Assembly: GCF_018294505.1 (NCBI RefSeq)
Contig: NC_057800.1
Coordinates: 170,991,703 to 171,055,702 of the forward strand
Length of the DNA: 64,000 bases
Origin: Triticum aestivum
Taxonomy: Eukaryota; Streptophyta; Magnoliopsida; Poales; Poaceae
Direction: 5' to 3'
Shown here in pieces: positions 1-10,600 of the stretch. Position 1 is the first letter of the stretch, and every line of letters begins with the position of its first letter. A model generated the notes under the pieces. The model worked only from the letters and a program-made list of their open reading frames with translations, was not told where the DNA came from and did no database searches. Position numbers and translations under genes: made by a program.

Positions 1-1336
1 TGGACACACACCCCTCACAAACCGGAGCAACTCGCTAGAAGGTTCGTGGTTCCAAGAGGGAATAATGCATGTTTGATGACGAACGGGAGATAGCTTCCTC
101 TTACGGCCTTCAATTTTTTCCTACGTTTAACATGCACTAATACAACTGTCATGTGAAATTTTGGTAAATTTCAGGGGTCATTTGACCTTTTAAAGACATT
201 TAATTGATTTTCTAACCATTTAATGATCATAATTCAAATTTGAACTACATCTACATGCAACGCCTAACCATAACGGATTGAAAAATCATATTTTTGTGTA
301 CTTGTGCGCGAGTTAATTCCATGTGTAGTAAATTAGAAGGAATCTTCAAACATATTGGTGTCAAGGCATGGGCACATGCATGGAGTGCATGTCATGGCAT
401 TTTAATTCCAAAAAAATTAAAATGATCAAAAAAACATGAAACCTTGCTTGATTTAATGTCATCCCACCAAGATGATGTGGTAAAAAATTGGGATGTTTGA
501 CAAAAGTTTGTACACACACCCCTCATAAACCGGAGCAACTCGCTAGAAGGTTCGTGGTTCCAAGAGGGAACAATGCATGTTTGATGACGAACGGGAGATA
601 GCTTCCTCTTACGACCTTCAAATTTTTTCTACGTCTAACGTGCACTACTACAACTGTAATGTGAAATTTTGGTAAATTTCAGGGGTCATTTGACCTTTTA
701 AAGACATTTAAGTGAATTTCTAACCATTTAATGACTATAATTCAAATTTGAACTACATCTACATGCAACGCCTAACCATGATGGTTTGAAAAATCATATT
801 TTTGTGTACTTGTGCGCGAATTAATTCCATGTGCTGTAAATTATAAGGAAATTTAAAACATAAAGGTGTCAAGGCATGGGCACATGCATGGAGTGCATGC
901 CATTGCATTTTCATTCCAAAAAATTAAAAAATGATCAGAAAAACATGAAACCTTGCTTGATTTAATGTCATGCCACCAAGATGATGTGGTAAAAAAATTG
1001 GCCTGTTTGACGAAAGTTTGGACACACACCCCTCACAAACCAGAGCAACTCACTAGAAGCTTCGTGGTTCCGAGAGGGAACAATGCATGTTTGCTGATGG
1101 ACGGGAGATAGCTTCCTCTTACGGCCTTCAAATTTTTTTCCTATGTTTAACGTGCACTAATACAACTGTCATGTGAAAATTTGGAAATTTTCAGGGGTTA
1201 TTTGACCTTTTAAAGACTTTTAAGTGATTTTCTAACCATTTAATGACCGTAATTCAAATTTGAACTACATCTACATGCAACGCCTAACCAAAACGGTTTG
1301 AAAAATCATATTTTTGTGTACTTGTGTGTGAGTTAA
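1..1336. repeat. 508-510 bp tandem repeat, about 2.6 copies
   Basis: Seen: the block starting 'tggacacacacccctca' at 1 recurs at 509 and 1019, and the copies align along their whole length with scattered substitutions. The third copy stops matching near 1336, and the array continues off the left edge of the window. Each unit is AT-rich and has no long ORF. Inference: a satellite-like array, or the internal repeat of a larger transposon; I do not recognise the family. Confidence 0.85.
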
Positions 1337-1644
1337 AAAATCATCAGACGATGTAAATATCTGGTGTTCAAAAAAGAAAATGTAAAGATCTGGCAAGACA
1401 ACTGGCCCCCACATGATTGGCAGTCTATCTCGCGGCTCGAGGTTTGGTAGGTGAATGGCAGCGATCATTAATCAGACACGGTTCTGCATTGGAAACCATC
1501 AGCTATTATGTTCACATGCGGATTTTGGCTATTGTGTTCGCACACGGATTTTGCTGCGGGAATCATGTGTAATTCAAACTACAGTACTCATAAATTCCGG
1601 CGACCGGCGTTTGTACTGTCCCCGTCGATCTATATTCCCGCTGC

Positions 1645-1755
1645 CAATAAATACTACCTTGCTCATGTCATTCCGCATGCATTCTCATCTACATCCTCCC
1701 CTCGCTCGCCCTCTCTCTCTTTCTCATCTCAATCTCTCTCTCTCAAATCTCTGCC
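1645..1755 (+). promoter_or_regulatory. TATA-like box and CT-rich leader before the 1756 ORF
   Basis: Seen: 'caataaatac' at 1645-1654 resembles a TATA box. It is followed by a CT-rich stretch (about 1698-1755) of the kind common in plant 5' leaders, which runs directly into the ATG at 1756. The spacing suits a short 5' UTR. Inference only. Confidence 0.35.
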
Positions 1756-2364
1756 ATGGTGCCGCCAGTCTGCCCACGCGCCGATGAGGAGTCGCCGCCC
1801 CCCGAGGACGCTCACTCAATTAGCAGCGACAAGGACCCCTACGCGCCGCCTGACGAGGTTGCGCCGGACCCCCCAACTTTGGATTGGTTTTGGGGCCAGT
1901 ACAATCTTTGTCTGTGGAAGTCGCTGGCGCCGGCTGAGAAAGCTAAGCAAGTGGCGTTCAAGAAGGAGATGGCGGACGAGGAAGCCAGGTACCAAGTGGC
2001 CTGTGAATCCCGTGATGCCGTCTGGAAAAAGGAGGCGGCGAAGCTTTGGGGGCGGGCGCGTCGTCGTGCCAAGGAGGTGTACGAAGATGGGTACTTCGCG
2101 AGGAAGGTCATAGGCGTTGGGTGCCTCGTCGCTGTGAGGAGGTGGGCCGATAAGCTCCAGCGTGCCACCGACAAGGAGCTCTGGTGGGCACCCAACGAAA
2201 TGGCAAGATCGGTCGTGCGCGTCCGCCAGCCAGAGGCAGATCGGCACGTCAAGCACTGCGAGGCGGAGGAGTCGGAGTACTGCCTCCGCACTGGGAAGAC
2301 GCCGCGCACCAGGGAGCTGTTGGCGAGGGGCTGCCGGAATACTGGCCCCAGGAGGGATTATTAG
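1756..2364 (+). CDS. hypothetical Lys/Arg/Glu-rich protein, 202 aa
   Basis: I do not recognise this protein. Seen: an uninterrupted 202-codon frame whose ATG lies in a good plant context (gccATGg), after a CT-rich leader and TATA-like box, ending at TAG 2362-2364 before an AT-rich tail. Residues 1-45 are acidic and Pro/Ser-rich. Residues 55-110 are charged and probably helical (LAPAEKAKQVAFKKEM). The C-terminal third is basic. No membrane segment, signal peptide or zinc finger is visible. The frame is GC-rich, unlike its AT-rich surroundings, which supports real coding. It may be a low-copy host gene or a fragment carried by a transposon, since a CACTA-like end lies downstream. I see no intron. 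Antisense and shifted ORFs over the same bases look like shadows. Confidence 0.45.
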   Translation: MVPPVCPRADEESPPPEDAHSISSDKDPYAPPDEVAPDPPTLDWFWGQYNLCLWKSLAPAEKAKQVAFKKEMADEEARYQVACESRDAVWKKEAAKLWGRARRRAKEVYEDGYFARKVIGVGCLVAVRRWADKLQRATDKELWWAPNEMARSVVRVRQPEADRHVKHCEAEESEYCLRTGKTPRTRELLARGCRNTGPRRDY

Positions 2365-2434
2365 TTTTAGTATTGATCATTTTCAATTTTATGCATTTTA
2401 CCTAGTAGTTAAGTATCAGCACTTATATGTGATG

Positions 2435-2437
<3 letters not shown>

Positions 2438-2468
<31 letters not shown>

Positions 2469-2508
2469 TGTGATGATTTAATGAACAATTAATATATATA
2501 TATATATT
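2438..2508. repeat. (TA)n microsatellite, two runs
   Basis: Seen: alternating AT at about 2438-2466 and 2492-2507, separated by 'tctgtgatgatttaatgaac'. It lies just 3' of the 1756-2364 ORF. Confidence 0.9.
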
Positions 2509-2757
2509 ATGAATTCAATTTTCTATCTGTTTTTGTATACTAATTTGAATCTAGCTGTTATTATCCACATATATAGAATGGAAAGCGTATATACACACAT
2601 TGAAACAGAACATATAAGAATGAAAAACAGAGTACACACATTGAAACAGAGCAATGAACAGAGCAATACTATGATTGCTATGAATACATAGCTATCCACG
2701 TCGAAATGACTTTTCAAAATAAAACGCGTCCATGAGAGCATGACCAGCAGCCCTTGC

Positions 2758-3645
2758 CTACGGTAGCTCTTGGCTCTGCCTGAACTCGTGCAGGCGTTCG
2801 TCCAAGCGGTCGACACGCTTGCGGTACATCTAGAGCGCGATCTCGAGCTCCAAGTTGGCTATTTCATCGGAGATCACCAGCTCAAGGATGCGACGGCCAT
2901 GTTCCTCTAATGCGCCCAGGTGGACACCTGGGCCAAGGAGGCGGTCGAGCCTACGGACCAGCGCGTTCGCATCTAGCGGGGCGCAGACAAGGAGTATGGC
3001 GGCACCCATGCGAACGGCGCAGCAGCCGTCCGGTGCAAGTACGGCACGGCCGGCCCCTGGTGCAAGTACGGCGCTGAGGGCCTCTGCCCACTCCTAGCGA
3101 GGAATGGGGGTACTGACGGGACGTGTACCTAGCTGCGACGCCGTGTCAACAGCAGGTAAGCGCCGCTTGATCCACTCTTGCCATGCGGCGCGCCGCGGCT
3201 CTCGCTCTGTGGCGCTCCAACGGTCTCGCCCTGCAATGAGCCGCAGCCTATCAGTGCGGACGCGCCTAGCTTGCTCTGCAGCACGCCATCGATCATGTTG
3301 TGCGGTGAGCTGCAGCCTGTCGGTGCTGGCATGCCTATCTTGATCTGCGGCGCTCAAGTGCCATGCGCCAAAGGTCTGCTCCACCCTGGCGATGACGCAC
3401 ATAATGGCGTTGTCCATCGCGTTGCCAGGGAGCGCCTCGACCTCGACGGCCGTGGCACCTACTCGTTTTCCTCGTCGACGAGGTTGATGGTAGAGGCAGC
3501 GCTTTGGTGGGTTAGCATGCTTGGAAAAGGTGGATGTGCTACAGGCTGTGCTTGTCGCCTCCGTGCGTCGCGCGCCCCCTATGCGCAATATAGCAGGGTG
3601 GCGAGAAACAGGTGAGGAAATGGTGGGAAACGGTGGCGTGTTCAT
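2758..3645 (-). pseudogene. broken reading frame with charged repeats, unknown family
   Basis: Seen: on the minus strand one frame runs from ATG 3645 to TAG 2760-2758, with two in-frame TAG codons (3096-3094 and 2832-2830). Reading through them, the composition stays protein-like on both sides, including a helical heptad-like stretch near 2890-2830. The middle has a near-repeat of about 23 residues built on 'DRLQLTAQHDRW' and 'DRLRLIAGRDRW'. The C-terminal end is a short charged helix. Codon composition is GC-rich, like the neighbouring 1756 ORF. Inference: a degraded host gene or captured fragment. Function unknown; the two TAGs could also be intronic if the gene is spliced. Confidence 0.4.
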
Positions 3646-3930
3646 AAAACGCCATCAATTAATGGAAACTTAGCATCGAGCTAGCACAAGAAGTAGATGA
3701 TGATCAGATGAACACGGACCACACTAGGGAACCCGTCGGTGTTGAATTCATCAATCCCAAACGGTTGAATACTAGCAAGCGTTTGCCCACAACACACACG
3801 ACCTATTCCATCACAAATAGGTCGGATGGATCAATTGTATGCCACGTATTGCACATTGTCAAAAAGTAATGCAGTAGACCATCTTTAACTTGTGTTAAAA
3901 AATAAAAATAAAATAAAACAGGACCTCGAG

Positions 3931-4001
3931 GTTAAATTAGCTGAGGGAATGGGGCATTTCGGTCATTTGACCGAATGACCCATCCCATCACCTAATTTAA
4001 C
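3931..4001. repeat. 71 bp foldback (imperfect inverted repeat)
   Basis: Seen: the left arm beginning 'gttaaattag' at 3931 pairs with the right arm ending 'cctaatttaac' at 4001. Each arm is about 34 nt with a few mismatches, and the apex is near 'ggtcatttgacc' (3961-3972). It lies just inside a region bordered by CACTA-like subterminal repeats. Confidence 0.75.
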
Positions 4002-4099
4002 ATCGACACAACTTCCCATCTAGTCACCCATCCGATGGCTGCTCCAGCCTGAGCACACTTAACTTGATAGTTTTCTTACATGAGTAACCGGTGGAATAG

Positions 4100-4691
4100 C
4101 TAGTCCTTGTTGATAGGAATGCTTCTTCACATCATTATGGCCGCCCGTCCCACAATGGCCAATAGATGTTGTGTAGACAGAGCGTATCACATACGTGTTA
4201 TTAGAAGCAATCGTCTGTGTTATTATCGGTCTTTGCACACATTTCTAATTACAGTCATGTTTGTCGTGTATCACACACATCTTGTTATATTGAACCGTTT
4301 CTGTTCTCTTGCCTAATCACAAACAGTTCATCCGAGTGAATCGTATGTTGTACATCGCACACACCTTGATCGGGGTGAGCGTTTCTTTTGTGTTGCCTAA
4401 TCACACACAATTCATCCCAGTGAACCGTATGTTGTATATCGCACACGCCTTCGTCTGGCTGCCCATTTCTTTTGTTCCTCCTCATCGCAAACAGTTAATT
4501 GAGCTGAACCGTATGCCTTGCATCGCACACGCAACTATAATCTGAACCGTGTTTGATGCATCATTCATCACAAATGTTTTGCATCATTTCTGACGGTGTT
4601 CATACAACACCATTTGCGATTATTGCATCACACACAGTTTGTCGAAGGGACTCTGATCGAAGTGGCGTGTTAGTAGCATCCTGCAGTAGTG
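4100..4691. mobile_element. CACTA-like transposon end (one terminus)
   Basis: Seen: the block ends in 'tgcagtagtg' (4682-4691), the reverse complement of a CACTA-type terminus beginning CACTACTGCA. It is preceded by subterminal repeats containing 'atcgcacacg' and 'gaaccgtatg'. Directly after it starts Athila-like sequence, so the boundary at 4691/4692 is plausible. The matching left end is uncertain. A CACTA string at 3722-3726 does not continue as an inverted repeat, and its flank (cca) differs from the right flank (tga). The element may extend far to the left. No transposase is recognised. Confidence 0.5.
4315..4560. repeat. 83-84 bp subterminal tandem repeat of the CACTA-like end
   Basis: Seen: units start at 4315, 4398 and 4482. 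Each has the order 'atcacaaacag', 'tgaaccgtatg', 'atcgcacacg', and the last copy is degenerate. Arrays like this are the usual transposase-binding subterminal region in CACTA elements. Confidence 0.75.
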
Positions 4692-6175
4692 TGATTGAGT
4701 TGAGAAAAGCTGGTATGAACTCGACCTATCTTGTTTTTGTAAATATGATTAGTTCATCATTCCTGATTCAACCTATTATGAATGAAACATGTTTGTAATG
4801 ACAATTAGAGATTATAGTTGCTCATGGAATTCTTAATTAGCTAGGAGTTTATAATGGTTTACCTTGCGTGCCAACATGCTATTAAAATGGTTGTGATGTG
4901 GTATGATAGGGTGGTATCCTCCTTTGAACGATTCGAGTGGCTTGACTTGGCACATGTTCACGCATGAAGTTGAAACGAAATCAACATAGCCTCCATGATA
5001 TTTATGTTCATGGTGAATTATATCCTACTCATGCTTGCACTCAGTGTTGACTAATTTTAATGCATGTTCATGAATGTTGTCACTCTCTAGCTAGTCGCTT
5101 CCTAGTCTCTTTCTAGCCTTCACTTGTACTAAGAGGGAATACTGCTTGTGCTCCCACTTCCATAAACCCAAAAGTTATTCCATATGAGTCCACCATGCCT
5201 TCCTATATGCGGTATCTACATGTCATTCCAAGTAAATTTGTATGTGCCAAACTCTAAACCTTTAAATGAAATTCTATTTTGTATGCTCGAATAGATCATG
5301 TATCAACTAGGGTTGTCTATATCTTCCATGCTAGGTGGGTTATTCTCACGAGGAGTGGACTCCGCTCCTCCTTCACGAGAAAATGGCTAGTAACCGGGAT
5401 GCCCAGTCCCATGCTTAAATGAAAATGATTGCAAACAAAACTCCCCCAGGATTGTTGTTAGTTGGAGGCACCCGTTGTTTCGGACAAGCCATGGATTGAT
5501 GTTGGTGGTGGGGGAGTATAAACGTTACCATTCTGTTTGGGAACTGCTTATAATGTGTGTAGCATGGAAGATATCGAGATCTCTCGGCTGTTATGTTGAC
5601 AATGAAAGTATACCACTCAAAATATTATTTATCTCTATTTCAAAAATCGAGCTCTGGCACCTCTACAAATCCCTGCTTCCCTCTGCGAAGGGGCTATCTA
5701 TTTACTTTCATGTTGAGTCATCATCCTCTTATTAAAAAGCACCAGTTGGAGAGCAGCGCTGTTATTTGCATGCATTACTATTAGTTTACATTGAGTATGA
5801 CTGCGACTGGATCTCTTTTACCACGAATTACAATGTTTAGTCAGTCCTTGATCTTCAGAGGTGCTCTGTATTTATGTTTTGCGTTCTCAGAAAGGGCTAG
5901 CGAGATGCCATCTTGTTATATCTTATTATGATTGTTTTGAGAAAGTGTTGTCATCCGAGATTTACTATTATTTATGCCATTGATATGAGTAGAAATGAGA
6001 CCTAAATGTTATTGTGCATATGGTTAGTTCATAATCTTTGCTGAAAACTTGAATGCTGGCTTTACATATTTAAAACAACAAGATCAAACAGAGTTTGTAA
6101 AAGTTTTTTCTTTATCACTTTCAGTTTGTCAACTGAATTGCTTGAGGACAAGCAAAGGTTTAAGCTTGGGGGAGT
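4692..6175 (+). mobile_element. Athila-like gypsy, 3' untranslated internal part
   Basis: Seen: no usable ORF. The segment ends in the purine-rich 'aagcttgggggag' (6162-6174), immediately followed by an LTR start, so this is the region between the last gene and the 3' LTR. It shares a short block ('cacctctacaaatcc', 5658-5672) with the minus-strand Athila element at about 17540-17575, showing related families. Its left side is cut at 4691 by the CACTA-like end. Confidence 0.7.
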
Positions 6176-7593
6176 TGATACGTCTCCATAGTATCTACTT
6201 TTCCAAACACTTTTGACCTTTTTTGGACTCTAACTTGCATGATTTGAATGGAACTAAACCCGACTGACGCTGTTTTCAGCAGAATTGCCATGGTGTTATT
6301 TTTGTGCAGAAATAAAAGTTCTCGGAATGACCTGAAACTTCACAGAGAATATTTTTGGAATTTATAAAAAATACAGGTGAAAGAATCAACACCAGGGGGG
6401 CCACACCCTATCCACGAGGATGGGGGCATGCCCACCCCCCTGGGTGCCCCCCTGTCTCATGGGCCCCCTGAGGCTCCACCAACCTCAACTGCAACTCTAT
6501 ATATTCACGTTCGGGGAGAAAAAAATCAAAGAGAAGGATTCATCGCGTTTTGCGATACCAAGCCACCGCCAAGCCGTAATCTCTCTTGGGAGGGCTAATC
6601 TGGAGTCCGTTCGGGGCTCCGGAGAGGGGAATCCGTCGCCATCGTCATCATCAACCTTCCTCCATCACCAATTTCATGATGCTCATCGCTGTGCGTGAGT
6701 AATTCCATCGTAGGCTTGCTGGACGGTGATGGGTTGGATGAGATTTATCATGTAATCGAGTTAGTTTTGTTAGGGTTTGATCCCTAGTATCCATTATGTT
6801 CTGAGATTGATGTTGTTATGACTTTGCTATGCTTAATGCTTGTCACTAGGGCCCGAGTACCATGATTTCAGATCTGAACCTATTATGTTTCCATGAATAT
6901 ATGTGAGTTCTTGATCCTATTTTGCAAGTCAATAGTCACCTACTATGTGTTATGATCTTGTAACCCCGAAGTGACAATAATCAGGACCACTCCCGGTGAT
7001 GACTATAGTTTGAGGAGTTCATGTATTCACTAAGTGTTGATGCTTTGTTCTAGTACTCTATTAAAAGGAGGCCTTAATATCCCTTAGTTTCCAATAGGAC
7101 CGCGCTGCCACGGGAGGGTAGGATAAAAGATGTCATGCAAGTTCTTTTCCATAAGCAAGTATAACTATATTCGGAATACATGCCTACATTACGTTGATGA
7201 ACTGGAGCTAGTTCTGGGTCACCCTAGGTTATGACTATTGCATGATGAACCGCATCGGGCATAATTCTCCATCACCGATCCATTGCCTACGAGCTTTCCA
7301 TATATTGTTCTTCGCGTATTTACTTTTCCGTTGCTATTGTTATCATCACTACAAAACACCAAAAATATTACTTTTGCTACCATTACCTTTTATGACCGTT
7401 ACCATTACTATCATATTACTTTGCTACTAAACACTTTGCTACAGATATTAAGTTTCCAGGTGTGGTTGAATTGACAACTCAGCTGCTAATACTAGAGAAT
7501 ATTCTTTGGCTCCCCTTGTGTCGAATCAATAAATTTGGGTTGAATACTCTACCCTCGAAAACTGTTGCGATCCCCTATACTTGTGGGTTATCA
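6176..7593 (+). repeat. Athila-like (Sabrina/WHAM type) 3' LTR
   Basis: Seen: starts 'tgatacgtctcc' right after a polypurine tract and ends 'cttgtgggttatca' (TG...CA), 1418 bp. It has no coding content. The 3' third is repeated at 8599-9042. Family name from memory of Triticeae LTRs; tentative. Confidence 0.75.
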
Positions 7594-8598
7594 AGAGGCT
7601 TCAGCATTTTCGGCTCTCTGTACCAGGGCAGTTTTTTCTTCAGCCCAGGTGGCTTTCTCGGTGTTAAACCCGGTTTTAAGCTTTTCTGCTTCATCCAAGC
7701 TGAATTTGAACTTGGAGTCATCTTTCCGGGTCTCAGCTTCTTGCAGTTCAAGTCGGTTTTTTAAATCCGCCAATTGAGGTTGAAATTGTGTTGAGGCTTC
7801 CTATAAGTAAGAGGTTAAATAATTATCAACAGCTATGTCACAATATAAATTCAATAAATGTCCCAATCCCTTTGCAAGCAATAGCACTTGGCACTTGGGG
7901 GCTAATGGGTGCAGAAAGTTTCTTTTATGAAGCAGTGACAGACAAATTCGGTTCATCTTTTTTCAAAGATAACCCGGTCTATGAGGGCTATAAAGTGAGA
8001 TTTTATTCACAATAATGGTGATAAGTCCCGGCTTATTCATGTTGATTAAACCGGCCCTTGGGGGCTACAGGTGCAAACTTGATCACTACTATCTAAAGCC
8101 CCGGCTTAACTTAATAGTTTAAGCCGGCTCTTGGGGGCTACTGGTTTTGACTTTGATACATATAAGGATATCTAAAAGTTTACAACATCATATCCAGCAG
8201 ACTTGGGGACTGAAGGAGTATATATTAAGTCGGCGAATCAAAAGTTTGTACCTCATATTTCTGATGCATTTGTTTGACCATATCAATCTCAAGATCGCAG
8301 CTACTGTGCACTTGGCTGAGGTAGCCAGAAAATACTTCATTGGTGCTCAGATGAGAATAATTGGCCATGTCAAACTTGAATTGCGCTTCTCAGTCAACTC
8401 TTCTTTGGCAGAGTGTTTCGCCAGGACATTGGGATTCCCTGGCTCTTGAAAGCCAGTGTCGGTGATCAGAACATCTTCAATATTTGGTTCTGAAGGTTTG
8501 ATTGGGCTTGGCGGTTCAGCACCCAAAGGGTCGATAATTGCATGATCAGTGGAGGCGCCAGGATTCTCTAGCGGCGGGTCATCAGCAAGCTCCTCCGG
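7594..8598 (+). mobile_element. fragment of a Tat element's antisense gene
   Basis: Seen: on the minus strand, 7803-7594 encodes a charged coiled coil (ADLKNRLELQEAETRK), preceded by an acceptor-like 'tatag' at about 7804-7808. 8607-8347 encodes a Pro/Glu-rich exon with 'VLAKHSAKEEL'. Both match the layout and wording of the antisense gene at 29550-30600 ('VILAQHSAKEER'). Between them is a non-coding stretch with several 'cttgggggcta' motifs, as in the 449 bp intron of that gene. The fragment is thus oriented like Tat-2 (plus) and is sandwiched between two copies of one LTR. Confidence 0.65.
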
Positions 8599-9042
8599 GT
8601 AGGACAAAATATGTCATGCAAGTTCTTTTCCATAAGCACGTATGACTATATTCGGAATACATGCCTACATTACATTGATGAACTGGAGCTAGTTCTGTGT
8701 CACCCTATGTTATAACTGTTGCATGTGGAATCGCATCCGACATAATTATCCATGACTGATCTATTGCCTATGATCTTTTCAGATATTGATCTTTGCTTAG
8801 TTACTTTTCCGTTGCCACTGTTACAATCACTACAAAACCAATACTATTACTTTTGCCACCGTTACCGTTACTTCCATATTACTTTGCTGCAGATATTAAG
8901 TCTTTCAGGTGTGGTTGAATTGACAACTCAACTGTTAATACTTGAGAATATTCTTTGGCTCCCCTAGTGTCGAATCAATAAATTTGGGTTGGATAGTCTA
9001 CCCTCGAAAACTGTTGCGATCCCCTATACTTGTGGGTTATCA
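8599..9042 (+). repeat. 3' third of the Athila-like LTR, second copy
   Basis: Seen: from 'ggacaaaatatgtcatgcaag' to 'gtgggttatca' it aligns with 7124-7593 at high identity, with small gaps. It lacks the first two thirds of the LTR. At the left junction both copies share 'gggtagga', a microhomology. Confidence 0.8.
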
Positions 9043-9050
9043 GAGGCCCC

Positions 9051-9281
9051 AAGTAATATTTCACTCCAGGCGTATAAGCCGGATCAGTAGGGTAGCCATA
9101 TCTATGCTCAATGAGCAGGAAACCCCCAAGTATTTTGTAATCAAGGCATACAAGCCAGATCAAGAGGGTAGTGTCATAGCTATGCTCAATGAGCAGGAAG
9201 CCCCCAAGTATTTTGCATTCAAGGCATACAAGCCGGATCAAGAGGGTAGTCATAGCTATGCTCAATAAGCAGGAAGCCCCC
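9051..9281. repeat. 77 bp tandem repeat, three copies, in Tat-1 3' region
   Basis: Seen: units start at 9051, 9128 and 9206 with shared blocks 'aagtatttt', 'gccggatcaagagggtag' and 'atgctcaatgagcagga'. Tat-2 has a different three-copy repeat at the same place after its integrase (27560-27765). Confidence 0.85.
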
Positions 9282-9379
9282 AAGTGACCTTATGAAGAGA
9301 CAATAAAGACTCAGATTCTCAGAAATGAAATGACAGAGGCCCTGAAATATCAGGGATGCCGACTTTATTATACTAGTCA

Positions 9380-9405
9380 TTATATATATATATATATATA
9401 TATAT
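9380..9405. repeat. (TA)n microsatellite
   Basis: Seen: about 13 TA dinucleotides just downstream of the Tat-1 integrase end. Confidence 0.9.
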
Positions 9406-9439
9406 TGGTAGAAATATGTACGTCACAAGAGTCGGTGGC

Positions 9440-10600
9440 TCAGGTGTAATAAGGCTGAAGATGAGCAATATTCCACGGCCGGCGGGTCTCCTCCTCCGCG
9501 TGCGTGAGTCCTCGTGGTCTCGAACATCGATAAGGTAGTATGACCTGTTGTTTAGATTTTTGTTGACCACAAAGGGCCCTTCCAAGGTGGGGATAGCGTG
9601 TGCATGTTAGTTTGATCTTGGATGAGCTGGAGCACCAAATCTCCTTCTTGAAAGGTCCTGGTTTTAACCCGGCGGCTATGATATCGACGTAGATCTTGCT
9701 GGTAAATTGCCGAATGAGCCGCCACAAGGTCGCGCTCCTCATCCAACAGGTCAAGAGCATCCTGATGTGCTTGTTCATTATCAGCTTCAACATAAGCAGC
9801 CACACGGGGCGAGTCGTGACGGATGTCACTAGGGAGAACCGCCTCTGCTCCGTAAACCATGAAGAAAGGCGTGTAACCCGTAGATCTGTTGGGGGTAGTA
9901 TTGATACTCCATAACATTGAGGGCAACTCCTCCACCCAACACCCCGGTGTCCTTTGCAAAGGGACCATAAGCCGGGGCTTTATGCCTCTCAAAATTTCTT
10001 GATTGGCTCTTTCAGCTTGACCATTGGACTGGGGGTGAGCCAGTGATGATACATCAAGACGAATATGCTCTTGTTGACAGAATTCTTTCATAGCGCCCTT
10101 ATACAGATTAGTGCCATTATCAGTTATAATGCTGTGAGGGTAGCCAAAGAAAAATCACCTTTTTAATGAATTGAACCGCCATCACCGCGTCACACTTACT
10201 GACCGGCCCTGCCTCAACCCATTTTGGAAACTAGTCAACCGCCACCAACAAGTGGGTCTTTTTATCCTTGGATCTTTTAAAAGGTCCAACCATATCCAGC
10301 CCCCAGACCGCAAGCGGCCAAGTAATTGGAATCATCCTCAATTCTTGAGCCAGCACATGAGCTCATCTTGAAATTTTTTTACAATGATCACATTTACTGA
10401 CCAAATCCTCTGCATCAGCATGAGCCGTCAGCCAATAAAACCCGTGACGAAAAGCCTTAGCCACGAGAGACTTAGAGCTGGCATGATGGCCACAATCTGC
10501 TTCATGAATCTCTCGTAGAATCTCACTACCCTCTTCAGGAGAAACATAATGTTGAAACACCCCTGTGACACTACATTGGTGCAACTCTCCATTGACAATA
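9440..10600 (-). pseudogene. Tat-1 integrase (broken)
   Basis: Integrase inserts element cDNA into the genome. Seen: an HHCC zinc-binding region at 10510-10390 ('GGHHASSK'-like context is degraded, ending 'KCDHCKK'); the third catalytic residue in 'NGQAERAN' (about 10030); then the conserved 'NRSTGYTPFFMVYGAEA' and a C-terminal part ending 'PYYT' at 9440. The segment that should hold the first two catalytic Asp residues (10100-10380) has several stops and frameshifts. A further frameshift splits the C-terminus between two frames near 9560-9600. Not functional. Confidence 0.8.

Noticed and set aside
1508..2309. Other ORFs overlapping 1756-2364 on both strands
   Set aside because: Shadows of the GC-rich coding frame; the 1756 frame has the best start context and length from ATG to stop.
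3722..3726. Left terminus of the CACTA-like element at 'cacta'
   Set aside because: The following bases do not mirror the right end at 4691 and the 3 bp flanks do not match.
5475..5784. Small ORFs in the Athila-like 3' region
   Set aside because: Short, overlapping and without family motifs; the region is the known non-coding part before the PPT.
8599..9042. Remaining half of the minus-strand LTR interrupted by Tat-1
   Set aside because: It is on the plus strand and ends in the same direction as the LTR at 6176-7593, so it cannot be the missing minus-strand part.
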